32,405 bases of DNA from an uncultured Clostridia bacterium (lineage in GTDB: Bacteria > Bacillota > Clostridia > Christensenellales > Aristaeellaceae). Under the pieces are notes generated by a model, which was given only the letters and a program-made list of their open reading frames with translations, was not told the origin of the DNA and did no database searches. Positions 1 to 7,533 of this stretch are shown in pieces. The DNA lies in the NCBI GenBank assembly GCA_946538615.1, contig CAMNGW010000011.1, forward strand, positions 1 through 32,405. Reading direction: 5' to 3'. Within the stretch, counting starts at the first letter, position 1. Each line of letters opens with the position of its first letter. The position numbers were made by a program, and so were the translations under genes.

Positions 1-35
1 TTCATCCCACCACCTGCAGAGGATGGGGGAATTCT

Positions 36-44
36 TGCTATAAT
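36..44 (+). promoter_or_regulatory. possible extended -10 promoter
   Basis: TGCTATAAT is a perfect extended -10 element (TG-n-TATAAT). No good -35 hexamer lies 16-18 bases upstream, which is acceptable for extended -10 promoters. It would give a leader of about 140 bases before the deaminase start at 194. Confidence 0.35.
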
Positions 45-132
45 ATGTTAAAAAGTTCCGGATCCTGTCTGGCGAAAAAATACTGTTTCCCTATGTGCTA
101 TGTTTCTTGCAATAGCTTTTACAGCCGTTTCA

Positions 133-141
133 TGGTATAGT
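133..141 (+). promoter_or_regulatory. second possible extended -10 promoter before the deaminase gene
   Basis: TGGTATAGT fits TG-n-TATAAT with one mismatch. It predicts a start near position 148 and a leader of about 45 bases before the ATG at 194. No properly spaced -35 was found, so this is a weak call competing with the element at 36-44. Confidence 0.35.
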
Positions 142-193
142 TTGAATGGACCGTATGGTCCCGTTACCCAGAATATGTGAAAGGATACTGAAT

Positions 194-717
194 ATGCCGA
201 ATCAAAACATACAGGCGAACTGCCCGGAAACTGCCATTCCGGACACAGCCATTAAAGCTGAGAATCCATACATGGCCGCAGCCATCCAGGAGGCCCTGAA
301 GGGCATAACCTCCGGACATGGCGGTCTTTCGGCTGCGTGATCGTAAAGGACGGGGAGATCGTCGGCCGCGGCCACAATATGGTGCTGGTCAACACGGATT
401 CTACAGCCCATGGCGAGATCGTTGCCATCCGTAATGCCGAAAGCGCACTGAATTCCTACAGTCTGGAGGGCTGCGTCCTCTATACGACAGGAGAACCTTG
501 TCCCATGTGCTTATACGCCATTCTGTGGGCCAACATCGATAAGGTTTATTATGGCTGCACCATAGAAGACAACGCTTCCATAGGTTTCCGGGACGAAGTC
601 TTCAATAAGCTCGGGGGCGACCGGGAGGCCCTGAAGGACTTCCTGGTCTGCATCGACCGCAAAGCCTGCCTGGATCTGTTCGACCAATACAGGCACATGG
701 AGCACCATACATACTGA
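194..717 (+). pseudogene. guanine-deaminase-like nucleoside deaminase, frameshifted
   Basis: This is a zinc-dependent cytidine/guanine deaminase-fold protein that would hydrolytically deaminate a purine base, most like GuaD. The zinc motifs are intact: TAHGE (ligand His and catalytic Glu) and EPCPMC (two Cys ligands). The later ASIGFRDEVF stretch resembles the GuaD-specific region. The frame breaks near position 326: the upstream part ends at GHGG and the downstream part resumes as FGCVIVKDG. Adding a single C after GGT gives GGPFG, the sequence expected in this family, and one ORF of about 174 residues (GuaD is about 156). The start at 194 is chosen because AAAGGAT lies just upstream; the ORF-track start at 146 has no such site. 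Either the gene is recently inactivated or the base is an assembly error. The downstream fragment alone could start at GTG 337 but would lack the first helix and strand. Confidence 0.75.
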
Positions 718-806
718 AAGTTCCCCTTCTGCTGATGGCCCGCCTTTACCCGGAACAATAGACAGTCCGTACAGCAGGCATCATTCCCGCATTTTGGAGG
801 ACAGTT

Positions 807-1475
807 ATGGTCATAAGAAATAATAATCTGGTTCCTTTATGCACACTGTTTGTCCTGCTGACTTTCTTTTCTGCAGGATGCAGAGCAGAAGAACCCGTTC
901 ACGCCCCAACATGCTTCATTTATACAGACGGCCTGCTTGACGACCTTTGTGCCATGGAGTATCTCGCGGGAACATATGAACACGCCATTATCAGGCTGCA
1001 GGATCCCACGGGACTTGCAGACAGCCAATACGCTTCCGCTACGGTCAGGGACGAAAGCGCCTTACTGGATACCGCGTCTCAATGGTTCGCAAGTGTTACA
1101 CCGTATTCCGATTCTACGGACATATCGGAAGCTGATTTTTATCTGATCGCGCCGCTTACAGAATTTGCCGGAATGCTGAAAAACGATCCTGCCCTCAAAA
1201 CCAAACCTGCCCTGCTTATGGCCGGCGATTCATATGGTCCTGACGGTGCAGGCGGAGACTGGAACGCGGTGATGGACCTGGATGCTTACCGTTATGTGAC
1301 CGGGAACATGATGAACCTGAAGCAGATGACCCGTCCTGACTGTGAGAATGCATATGAGACAAACGGTTATCCGTTGCATGCACAATTTCTTGACGAATAT
1401 ACAGCAAGTATGTCTTCTATCAATGAGAATATCTGCTGCTATGACTTACAGGCAGTCGCTTTGTTCCTTAAATGA
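807..1475 (+). CDS. short, divergent nucleoside-hydrolase-like lipoprotein
   Basis: The N-terminus is a lipoprotein signal with lipobox FSAGC at about residues 21-25, so the product is probably anchored outside the cytoplasmic membrane. The mature part resembles inosine-uridine nucleoside hydrolases, which cleave ribonucleosides to base and ribose. YTDGLLDDLCAM corresponds to the N-terminal calcium-binding Asp cluster, APLTEFA to the GPLTN-like motif, and YDLQAVALFL near the C-terminus to HDPxAVAYLL. It is only 222 residues against roughly 310 for the family, the first Asp of the DxDxxxDD cluster is missing, and Tyr replaces the conserved His of the last motif. Activity is therefore doubtful. 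The start has a clear GGAGG 6-7 bases upstream. It sits 89 bases after the deaminase with no promoter seen between, so the two may form one purine-salvage transcript ending at the terminator at 1563-1614. Confidence 0.6.
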   Translation: MVIRNNNLVPLCTLFVLLTFFSAGCRAEEPVHAPTCFIYTDGLLDDLCAMEYLAGTYEHAIIRLQDPTGLADSQYASATVRDESALLDTASQWFASVTPYSDSTDISEADFYLIAPLTEFAGMLKNDPALKTKPALLMAGDSYGPDGAGGDWNAVMDLDAYRYVTGNMMNLKQMTRPDCENAYETNGYPLHAQFLDEYTASMSSINENICCYDLQAVALFLK

Positions 1476-1562
1476 TCCCATGGAAGAGACAGACACCGGA
1501 CGCCAGAGAGCTGTGGAAACCAAGATCCGCACCCTGCCCCGGGTAAAAATCCGAAGACAGTG

Positions 1563-1614
1563 AAAAAACGGCACACAGTCTGCATGCTTGCAGCGGGCTG
1601 TGTGCCGTTTTTTT
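1563..1614 (+). terminator. rho-independent terminator
   Basis: AAAAAACGGCACACAG pairs with CTGTGTGCCGTTTTTT across a 19-base loop, followed by further T residues. It closes the deaminase/lipoprotein unit. Because the stem is flanked by A on one side and T on the other, it could work in both directions. Confidence 0.9.
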
Positions 1615-1822
1615 GTATGGATGCTGAACACCCGGAACCAGCCCGGCATGCATCCGCTCCACCGTGTCCCTCTTATGTAAAAATGGTCGTGATAGGCAAA
1701 GACAGCCTCGAATAGGAGCTGTCCGGTCTGGACCTTTCCCTTTGTATTTCAAAGCTCAGAAGGTTCCGGAGCGGATGGATGCAAACAGCAATCTAAAAAA
1801 TAGGCCGGAGCATGCAGTCAGC

Positions 1823-1907
1823 TCAGTTTTCGACCGTGTCCACGATCTTTTTTTCAATTCTCAGTGTCACATCGGTACAATACTTCATCTCACCGTCATT
1901 CATTGTA
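1823..1907 (-). pseudogene. 3' remnant of a second copy of the membrane-protein gene
   Basis: Read on the minus strand this gives MNDGEMKYCTDVTLRIEKK followed by about eight more codons and a TGA. It matches the last 28 or so codons of the gene at 2849-3598 (MNDAEMKYYTDATLRIEKM) at both DNA and protein level. Upstream of ATGAATGA the similarity stops abruptly and the coiled-coil ORF begins in a different frame. It is a leftover from duplication or recombination between paralogues, with no start of its own. Confidence 0.65.
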
Positions 1908-2289
1908 GTTTACATAGTTGCTCGTTTAGTTCATCAATACGCGCTTGCTGTTTCTTGCGCCTTATGCCTGCAAACAATCCCTTCATAGAATTCATCTTGG
2001 TAGTCAAATCAAGTATTTCAGTGCTTATTCGGGCATTTTCAGCTGTTCTCTGGATCTCAGCAGCTTTTCTTTGAGTATCCTCTTCGTCCTGTCTCGCCTT
2101 TGCTTCAGCTTCACGACGAGCTTTCTCTTCAGCTTTACGGTGGGCCTGTTCTTCAGCTTCACGAGCGTTATTGATCCCGCGAAACTGATTGGAAATATCA
2201 ATGATACACATGAACGAATGCAGCGAGTCCGCTCCGGAGTGCAAACAATGAAATGATGTAATAGGCTTTGCTGAGGGAGCAACAGGCAA
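1900..2289 (-). CDS. coiled-coil protein, probably a gene fragment
   Basis: Function not recognised. From about residue 40 to 125 the product is a charged Ala/Glu/Lys/Arg-rich helix predicted to form a coiled coil (REAEEQAHRKAEEKARREAE). It ends in a pattern, MKGLFAGIRRKKQQARIDEL, that I associate with conserved hypothetical proteins of Clostridia. The first 26 or so residues look random and no ribosome binding site precedes either Met1 or the internal Met at about residue 27 (near 2211), so the 5' end is probably lost. The 3' end runs into a piece of an unrelated gene in another frame. It is most likely a broken remnant rather than an expressed gene. Confidence 0.35.
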   Translation of the reverse strand: MPVAPSAKPITSFHCLHSGADSLHSFMCIIDISNQFRGINNAREAEEQAHRKAEEKARREAEAKARQDEEDTQRKAAEIQRTAENARISTEILDLTTKMNSMKGLFAGIRRKKQQARIDELNEQLCKLQ

Positions 2290-2310
2290 GGCCGAAAGGA
2301 GAACGGAAAC

Positions 2311-2680
2311 ATGAGGCGGTGGGATTATACTAATATTGGAGCGTCAGCTTCACCACAAAACAAAAAAATGTGGAAAAGCTCTTTGATTACATGGGGTATT
2401 GTTCTGAACCCGGTTACGCAGAAGAATGCGAAGAGGTCAATTTTCTTAAGCCTGAAGTGTACTACTGCATGAGTGATGGGGAGCCAATCAGCGATCAGAT
2501 ACGACAGGTATAGCAGCTTAACAGGTATGATGTCAAAGATCTGAGGAATTTACTGAATGCGCTTTTTCCGGGAACATTTATATACACTCGGCGTCCGGCA
2601 GTAATACCGGTGATGCTTCGGAGGTTCATGATCACGTATATGACACAGATGACATGACATGCTACGGCTATGATACATAA
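2311..2680 (+). pseudogene. decayed gene of unknown function (one stop, two frameshifts)
   Basis: A good start remains: AAAGGAG about 9 bases before ATG 2311, opening MRRWDYTNIGASASPQNK. At the run of seven A residues (2363-2369) the frame slips to one reading VEKLFDYMGYCSEPGYAEEC. That frame hits TAG at 2511, reads on as QLNRYDVKDLRNLLNALFPG, then near 2587 shifts to SASGSNTGDASEVHDHVYD and ends at TAA 2680. The successive pieces look protein-like and join naturally, giving an ancestral product of about 120 residues. I do not recognise the family. Confidence 0.5.
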
Positions 2681-2848
2681 GTCTGGACGAATGTACCACG
2701 AATCTTATGGGACCAACCTTTGATTTCTGCAGCTGTATAGATCTTAGCGTTGAACCTTCCATGGCCATTTGCACCGTTTTTGGTTTCGGCTCAATAAACC
2801 GCGTCGATCCATAAGTTTCATTGTTTCGTGTCAAAGCTGGCAGTTTTT

Positions 2849-3598
2849 TCATTTGTCGTTTGCCGTATCCAGTAGCATTTTCTCAATTCTCAGTGTTGCA
2901 TCGGTATAATATTTCATTTCAGCATCATTCATTGTATAGCTCTCATCAAATTTATCCCATTTTTCCATATTCTCTGCGTACCGGGTCAGCATTTGCGTGT
3001 AATCCGTAATCATCGATAAAGGATTCGACGATTTGGTATATTTTTTCATGAAGTCTGTGTATTCCCTGAAAAAAGCTTCATAGCCGTCAATTGCGTCTTT
3101 TACTTCTTTTCTTACACCCAAAGCGCCTGATGCATTTTTTGTTCCCTGATCTTTTGCTGGGCTCGTCTTCTGAGCCGCAGTCACTTTAGCGCCCTCATTG
3201 TTGTCTGTCACCTGAGCGGAAGGTTTATCAGTTCTTTTTTCTCCAGATCGTCTGTCTGAAAGCTTTCCGACCATCTGGCTCAGGTCTCCATATGTATCAG
3301 CCACCTGTTCCATGAACTGACTGTTCCATTCCTGCACATTCTTTCTGAATGCATCAACATCAAAATGCGTCACCGCAACCACACCAGTCAATCCAGCGAA
3401 AATAATCGCCGTGAGGAGAAACATGCAGAAAAAGGACCTTGCATAGCTCCTCCGGTTGATGTTCCTTCTGGAAAAGGCGAAAACGAGCCATATGATGAAC
3501 CCGATCAAAGGAATGCAAAACAAGAAAGTATACCCCACATAACCCCATGCGGATATCGGTTCAAATTGTTCCTGACCCCTGTAACCATACTTACCCAT
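2849..3598 (-). CDS. two-helix membrane protein with C-terminal DUF6591-like domain
   Basis: A conserved but uncharacterised type of Clostridia protein. From the chosen start, residues 1-20 are a short lead (GKYGYRGQEQFEPISAWGYV). Two membrane helices follow (YTFLFCIPLIGFIIWLVFAF and FFCMFLLTAIIFAGLTGVVA), separated by a basic loop with NINRRSYARS, then a Ser/Lys/Thr-rich linker. The C-terminal domain of about 90 residues contains KDAIDGYEAFFREYTDFMKK and MNDAEMKYYTDATLRIEKML, which I recall as DUF6591. The start at 3598 has AGGAGG seven to eight bases upstream. The ORF stays open for 74 more codons upstream, and that part resembles an acidic linker plus a degenerate zinc ribbon, so translation could begin further upstream or the N-terminus may have decayed. 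A second C-terminal fragment of this gene lies at 1823-1907. Confidence 0.6.
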   Translation of the reverse strand: MGKYGYRGQEQFEPISAWGYVGYTFLFCIPLIGFIIWLVFAFSRRNINRRSYARSFFCMFLLTAIIFAGLTGVVAVTHFDVDAFRKNVQEWNSQFMEQVADTYGDLSQMVGKLSDRRSGEKRTDKPSAQVTDNNEGAKVTAAQKTSPAKDQGTKNASGALGVRKEVKDAIDGYEAFFREYTDFMKKYTKSSNPLSMITDYTQMLTRYAENMEKWDKFDESYTMNDAEMKYYTDATLRIEKMLLDTANDK

Positions 3599-4445
3599 AC
3601 TGTCTTCCTCCTGTTCTGATGATTGTTCCGGATACACCTCATGAAAACCGGCTTGATGGACGCTTTCATCTTCTGTCTCAATGGGTACATTTTCTGATTT
3701 GGAACATGTGTTTTCAGAAAGTGCCCTTCCGCTGTCAGTTTCCCACTGTACTGTCAGTTTCATCTGGACTTGAAGCTGCACGGACCATGCATGACCATAT
3801 ATATCTGTTTTCCTTACCACAGAACATGCAGTGCGTTTCCCGACACAGGTCCGGCGTTTCCTGAACCGTTCTTTCTTGCGCGGTCAGGAACAGTCAGATC
3901 TGTCCCCTGTGAGAACCCATTCATGGCTCCATACCCTGTGCCATTTCAGATGAGCGCCTGCTCATCTGCGCTGCTTTTGAAATGACAGCGTTCCCTTCTT
4001 TATTCAGCAGGCACTGCCCTGAACTATCCATCTGCAGTGTATCCGGCCTTTTTTCACGGGCACATTGGACCGGCTGAAGAAACGGCTGAATGACACGAAC
4101 AGGAAAGCCTTCCTCTGCGGAAAAGCCATCAGAAAAAAGCCATGCTCTTTTTCATGCCAGGCCCTTCCATCGGTATGATGTTCTTTCAGTCCGCATTCCT
4201 GCTTTGTCCAATTCTAGCACAAAATGTACCGCCCGTCCACATAAAGATGAAAAAGCTATGATCTTTTATGTTAAACCGGAGCAGAATGCATCCTGCCAGA
4301 ACAGCAGGCCCCACAGCCGCTTGATCCGTGCATCAGATGTCTATGTGCCCATGTCCACACAATGCATCTGGAAGTACCAAAACAGAAAATATATGCTCTT
4401 CCGCCCTTCATGTGAGAATGAAAAGGCGAAGGCGTGTATTGAAAA

Positions 4446-4476
4446 GACAGGGGACTTAGCACTATGGTCCCCTGTT
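4446..4476. terminator. hairpin, possible terminator
   Basis: ACAGGGGAC pairs perfectly with GTCCCCTGT over an 11-base loop. It is followed on the plus strand by TCTGTTTTAT and preceded by GAAAAG, giving a weak T-rich tail either way. No gene clearly ends at it. Confidence 0.4.
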
Positions 4477-4887
4477 CTGTTTTATGATCTGTAAGATGGC
4501 AGATCCTGCAGGCACGATTCTGCTGCAAAAGAACAGGCTGTGCTGCAGCCGGACCGGCCCACATGGACATATATTTCGGAAAGGCTGAACATCCCGTCTG
4601 TACCACCGGAGATGTTTATTTCTTTCATCATAGTATAAGCTGTGCCCGTGTTTACCGGATAAAGGCTGCTTCCGGAGCGCTGAAAATACGCAGCTGCCTG
4701 TACGCCTGCATCAGTGCAGAGAACGGCAGATGCAGCAAACCGTTCCTGTTCCGCAAGCGCAGTCAGCGAAACGTTTTATATCACACAGCCATGGAATACG
4801 ATGGGACATCTGACTTCTGATGGCTTAAGCGGGATGACGGGAAAACCATCTCTGAAAGTGCAGGTGAAATGCCCTGCCTTCTGTTCA

Positions 4888-4919
4888 GAAATGCTCCGGC
4901 AGATCCGCCGGGGCATTTC
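4888..4919 (-). terminator. hairpin after the GH38 gene, likely end of operon 1
   Basis: GAAATGCTCCGGC pairs with GCCGGGGCATTTC with one imperfect position and a 6-base loop. It lies 22 bases beyond the stop codon of the leftward GH38 gene. The T tract on the minus strand is poor, so termination may be incomplete. Confidence 0.5.
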
Positions 4920-4941
4920 CGTCTTCATAGCATAAAGGTTC

Positions 4942-7440
4942 TCAGGGCAGTTCATCCCATGCTCTGACCTCAATCGGCACAGCGCCTTCCAGGATGTCCG
5001 TCTCTTGGATTTTTCCGTTTTCAATCCGGAACGTCCTGATCTCAAACGGCCTGAATTCCGTCTTAAGCGTCACGCCAAGGGCCGGCAGGCTGACTTCAGC
5101 CGTAGTTTCCCTGCCCTGGCATTCAAACAGACGCAGAATATAGGCGTTCTCCTGCAGCTCACTGCGCTTGAGACAGCTGAGGGCTATGTTCTCCTGCGCA
5201 ATCTCAATCAGGGGCTGTGGTATCTTGCCTTTCCCGGAGGGGCAGTATGCCAGCGCACAGACTTTCTGATTGAGCATGCCGGCTTCTCTGTCTGCCCTTC
5301 CCAGCACTTCGTGCTCCGCCCCCACCGTCAGGCTGAAATGATAGCGCCTTTCACCCTGTTCCATGCGCGGTGTGTACATGGGTTCATGATAGGGCTCTCC
5401 CAGCGTAAAGGTGGCAGCACCATATCCCGCCGAGCGGAGCAGGGTCAGGCTGAGCTTTCCTCCGTCGCAGTATGACCCGTATACGCCGTCATCCGCCACA
5501 AGGATCGCCTGTCCGTTTTCCGACAGTGCCTGCCAGTACTGGCACACCGTATCCCCGTAGGACGGCCTGAGGGTCTCCCGCCCGAACATGGTCTGCCCCG
5601 TCCAGACCGGATGCTCCATGACAGTGGGGATGCACAGCTTGAAACGCTTTTCCCGTTCGGCGTTGAAGACATGCAGGTCGAGATCCACACATCCGGTAGT
5701 GCGGTCCACGAGGTAGCGCATGAGCAGTCTGGAATCATGATAGCGCATGTCGGCTTCCACCACCGTCATGACTTCGCCCTCATCCGTCACACGTACCGGC
5801 ATGACCACAGGCTCCTTCACCCCTGTGAACTCTCTGGCCTCCATGGGACTCATCAGCTGGAACCTGCCCACCGGGGACTTCGGGTCATGAATGGGCTTCC
5901 CGTCCCATGAACCGAAGAAATCCTCATAGACATCCACACTGCAGGCGCCCGGCTTCACATATTCCCTGCCGTCCACTGCCCAGCTGTCCAGAAGCCCGGT
6001 AGCTGTATTGACCACAACCTGTCCGCGCGCCGTCTTCACGGTAATGGCACCATGCTCTGCCCGAAGAGACGGCGCAGGCCTGTGTTCCATGGTTCTGAAA
6101 TGAATGTCGAACCGGCTCATGCACGCAGCCGGGAGGTCCGCCCTGAAAACCACCCGCTTGCACCAGTCCATATTAAAACTGCCGGATTCTCTTGCACTCT
6201 GGCTGGGGAGCGGTTTCCCGTCCCGGTACACCACAGGCTCCGACCACTTTGTGTGCCAGAGCTGACGCGGAAGGACAAACTCCACATCGACAGGCTGCGT
6301 ACAGGTGTACGGATGCGGGTTATAGACGAGCAGGGGCACCGTATCCGGGTCCGTCAGCTTTGCCTGCCCTGCAGAAAGCGCGATCATGCAGGACGCCTTG
6401 ATCTTGTTTGTGATCTCCAGTCCATGATGCAGCTGCCGGATGATATCCTCTTCCACCGGCTGAATGCATGAGCCCGGGAGTGAGTCATGGAACTCGGAGA
6501 ACATGAGGTCTGTCCATGCCTCATCCAGTTTCTCCTTCTCATACCCGCGAAGACCTGCCGCGCAAACATGCACGGACATCTTTTCCGCCATGACCAGGTC
6601 GTTTTCCAGTCTGCGGTGGAGCTGCTTGATCCGTATAATGGAGGTATAGCAGCCCTCCATCAGCGGATTGAGCCCGCAGTCCAGCACATGCAGCTCATCC
6701 GCCTTTACGTTCCGGAAATACATGTCGGGCGTGGCATGCACAAGTTCCTCTCCCTTTTCCTTCAGTGCACGGATGGACTCAAGATCGGTCCTTGACGGAC
6801 CGCCGCCATGGTTGCCCACGCCCCAGCAGTACATGGCTGCGTTCTTTCCCTCATAGCGTCCCATCCACTCCGGCAGTTCCTCACCCACCTTGCCGAACAC
6901 GGAATTGTATCCCTTGTCGGACCGGTGCGCGATGACGCTGGAGCCGTCATATCCCTTCCAGAGGAAATCCTCATCCGGGAAATCATAATGGTCCTTTCCG
7001 GGGCGGATGTTCACGTAATACCTGTAGCCGCACTGTCTGAGCACCTGAACCAGCCCCTGGGCATGACCGAAGGAATCAAAGTTGACAGCCGTCACCGGTA
7101 CCTTGCGGAAACGGTCCCAGAAATAGAGTCTTCCCCGCAGGACCTGCCGGACAATGGCCTCACCCGAAGGGATGTTGACATCCGGCTGCAGGAACCATCC
7201 GCCTACAATCTCCCACCTGCCCTCACGCACCTGCTGCCTGATGCGCTCAAACAGTTCCGGGTCATGCTCTTCCACCCAGCCGTAGAGAAGTGCTTCATTG
7301 TGATTGAACACAAACTCCGGGTATTCGTCCAGAAGCTCACTGGCCGATCTGAAAGTGGACAGCGCTTCACTAAATCCCTGTTCCCACTGCCACAGCCAGA
7401 CGGGGTCAATGTGTGCATTGCAGAATAAGTAGGTTTTCAT
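4942..7440 (-). CDS. GH38 alpha-mannosidase (operon 1)
   Basis: A retaining, zinc-dependent exo-alpha-mannosidase that would release mannose from oligosaccharides in the cytoplasm; no signal peptide is present. The GH38 residues are visible: zinc ligands in NAHIDPVWLW (His10, Asp12), the nucleophile and zinc ligand in NFDSFGHAQG (Asp122), GNHGGGPSRTDL at about 209-220, and the last zinc-ligand region SEFHDSLPGS (His about 318). The rest is the helical middle domain and a beta-sandwich C-terminal part; 832 residues is normal. The start is moved 14 codons inside the ORF-track start because AGGAGG lies properly spaced before the ATG at 7440. It is the last gene of operon 1, 93 bases after the GH76 gene, a gap holding a hairpin. 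It would trim the oligomers produced by GH76. Confidence 0.92.
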   Translation of the reverse strand: MKTYLFCNAHIDPVWLWQWEQGFSEALSTFRSASELLDEYPEFVFNHNEALLYGWVEEHDPELFERIRQQVREGRWEIVGGWFLQPDVNIPSGEAIVRQVLRGRLYFWDRFRKVPVTAVNFDSFGHAQGLVQVLRQCGYRYYVNIRPGKDHYDFPDEDFLWKGYDGSSVIAHRSDKGYNSVFGKVGEELPEWMGRYEGKNAAMYCWGVGNHGGGPSRTDLESIRALKEKGEELVHATPDMYFRNVKADELHVLDCGLNPLMEGCYTSIIRIKQLHRRLENDLVMAEKMSVHVCAAGLRGYEKEKLDEAWTDLMFSEFHDSLPGSCIQPVEEDIIRQLHHGLEITNKIKASCMIALSAGQAKLTDPDTVPLLVYNPHPYTCTQPVDVEFVLPRQLWHTKWSEPVVYRDGKPLPSQSARESGSFNMDWCKRVVFRADLPAACMSRFDIHFRTMEHRPAPSLRAEHGAITVKTARGQVVVNTATGLLDSWAVDGREYVKPGACSVDVYEDFFGSWDGKPIHDPKSPVGRFQLMSPMEAREFTGVKEPVVMPVRVTDEGEVMTVVEADMRYHDSRLLMRYLVDRTTGCVDLDLHVFNAEREKRFKLCIPTVMEHPVWTGQTMFGRETLRPSYGDTVCQYWQALSENGQAILVADDGVYGSYCDGGKLSLTLLRSAGYGAATFTLGEPYHEPMYTPRMEQGERRYHFSLTVGAEHEVLGRADREAGMLNQKVCALAYCPSGKGKIPQPLIEIAQENIALSCLKRSELQENAYILRLFECQGRETTAEVSLPALGVTLKTEFRPFEIRTFRIENGKIQETDILEGAVPIEVRAWDELP

Positions 7441-7484
7441 CACTTGCTCCTCCTGTCCGATCCTGTTTACAGGCATCTGCAAAA

Positions 7485-7521
7485 CAGGGACTTCCCGGTT
7501 CCCTGTCCGGTAAAGTCCCTG
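7485..7521. promoter_or_regulatory. intercistronic hairpin between GH76 and GH38 genes
   Basis: CAGGGACTT pairs perfectly with AAGTCCCTG over a 19-base loop that itself contains GGGAA/TTCCC-like pairing. There is no T tract. It may be an mRNA processing or stabilising element lowering or protecting GH38 expression. Confidence 0.45.
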
Positions 7522-7533
7522 ACATAATCATGT

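Larger units (their letters stand above)
3599..4941. other. intergenic stretch without a convincing gene
   Basis: About 1.3 kb. The part next to 3598 (up to about 3763) is an open minus-strand extension of the membrane-protein gene that looks like a degraded zinc ribbon and linker. The remaining ORFs on either strand (4090-4494, 4271-4606, 4563-4820 and others) have no ribosome binding site or recognisable motif and an implausible composition rich in Cys, His, Ser and Arg. A TGCTAGAAT extended -10-like element faces left at about 4213-4221. Two hairpins are listed separately. Confidence 0.5.

Noticed and set aside
1468-1752. Minus-strand ORFs reading through the terminator at 1563-1614
   Set aside because: They cross a strong inverted repeat and have no start signal or family resemblance.
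2550-2852. 100-codon minus-strand ORF after the membrane-protein gene
   Set aside because: Its ATG overlaps the preceding stop, but the product has no recognisable domain and covers part of the plus-strand pseudogene. It is treated as noise in the decayed island.
4090-4494. 134-codon plus-strand ORF in the long intergenic stretch
   Set aside because: No ribosome binding site, implausible composition, and the end coincides with a hairpin arm. Not supported as a gene.
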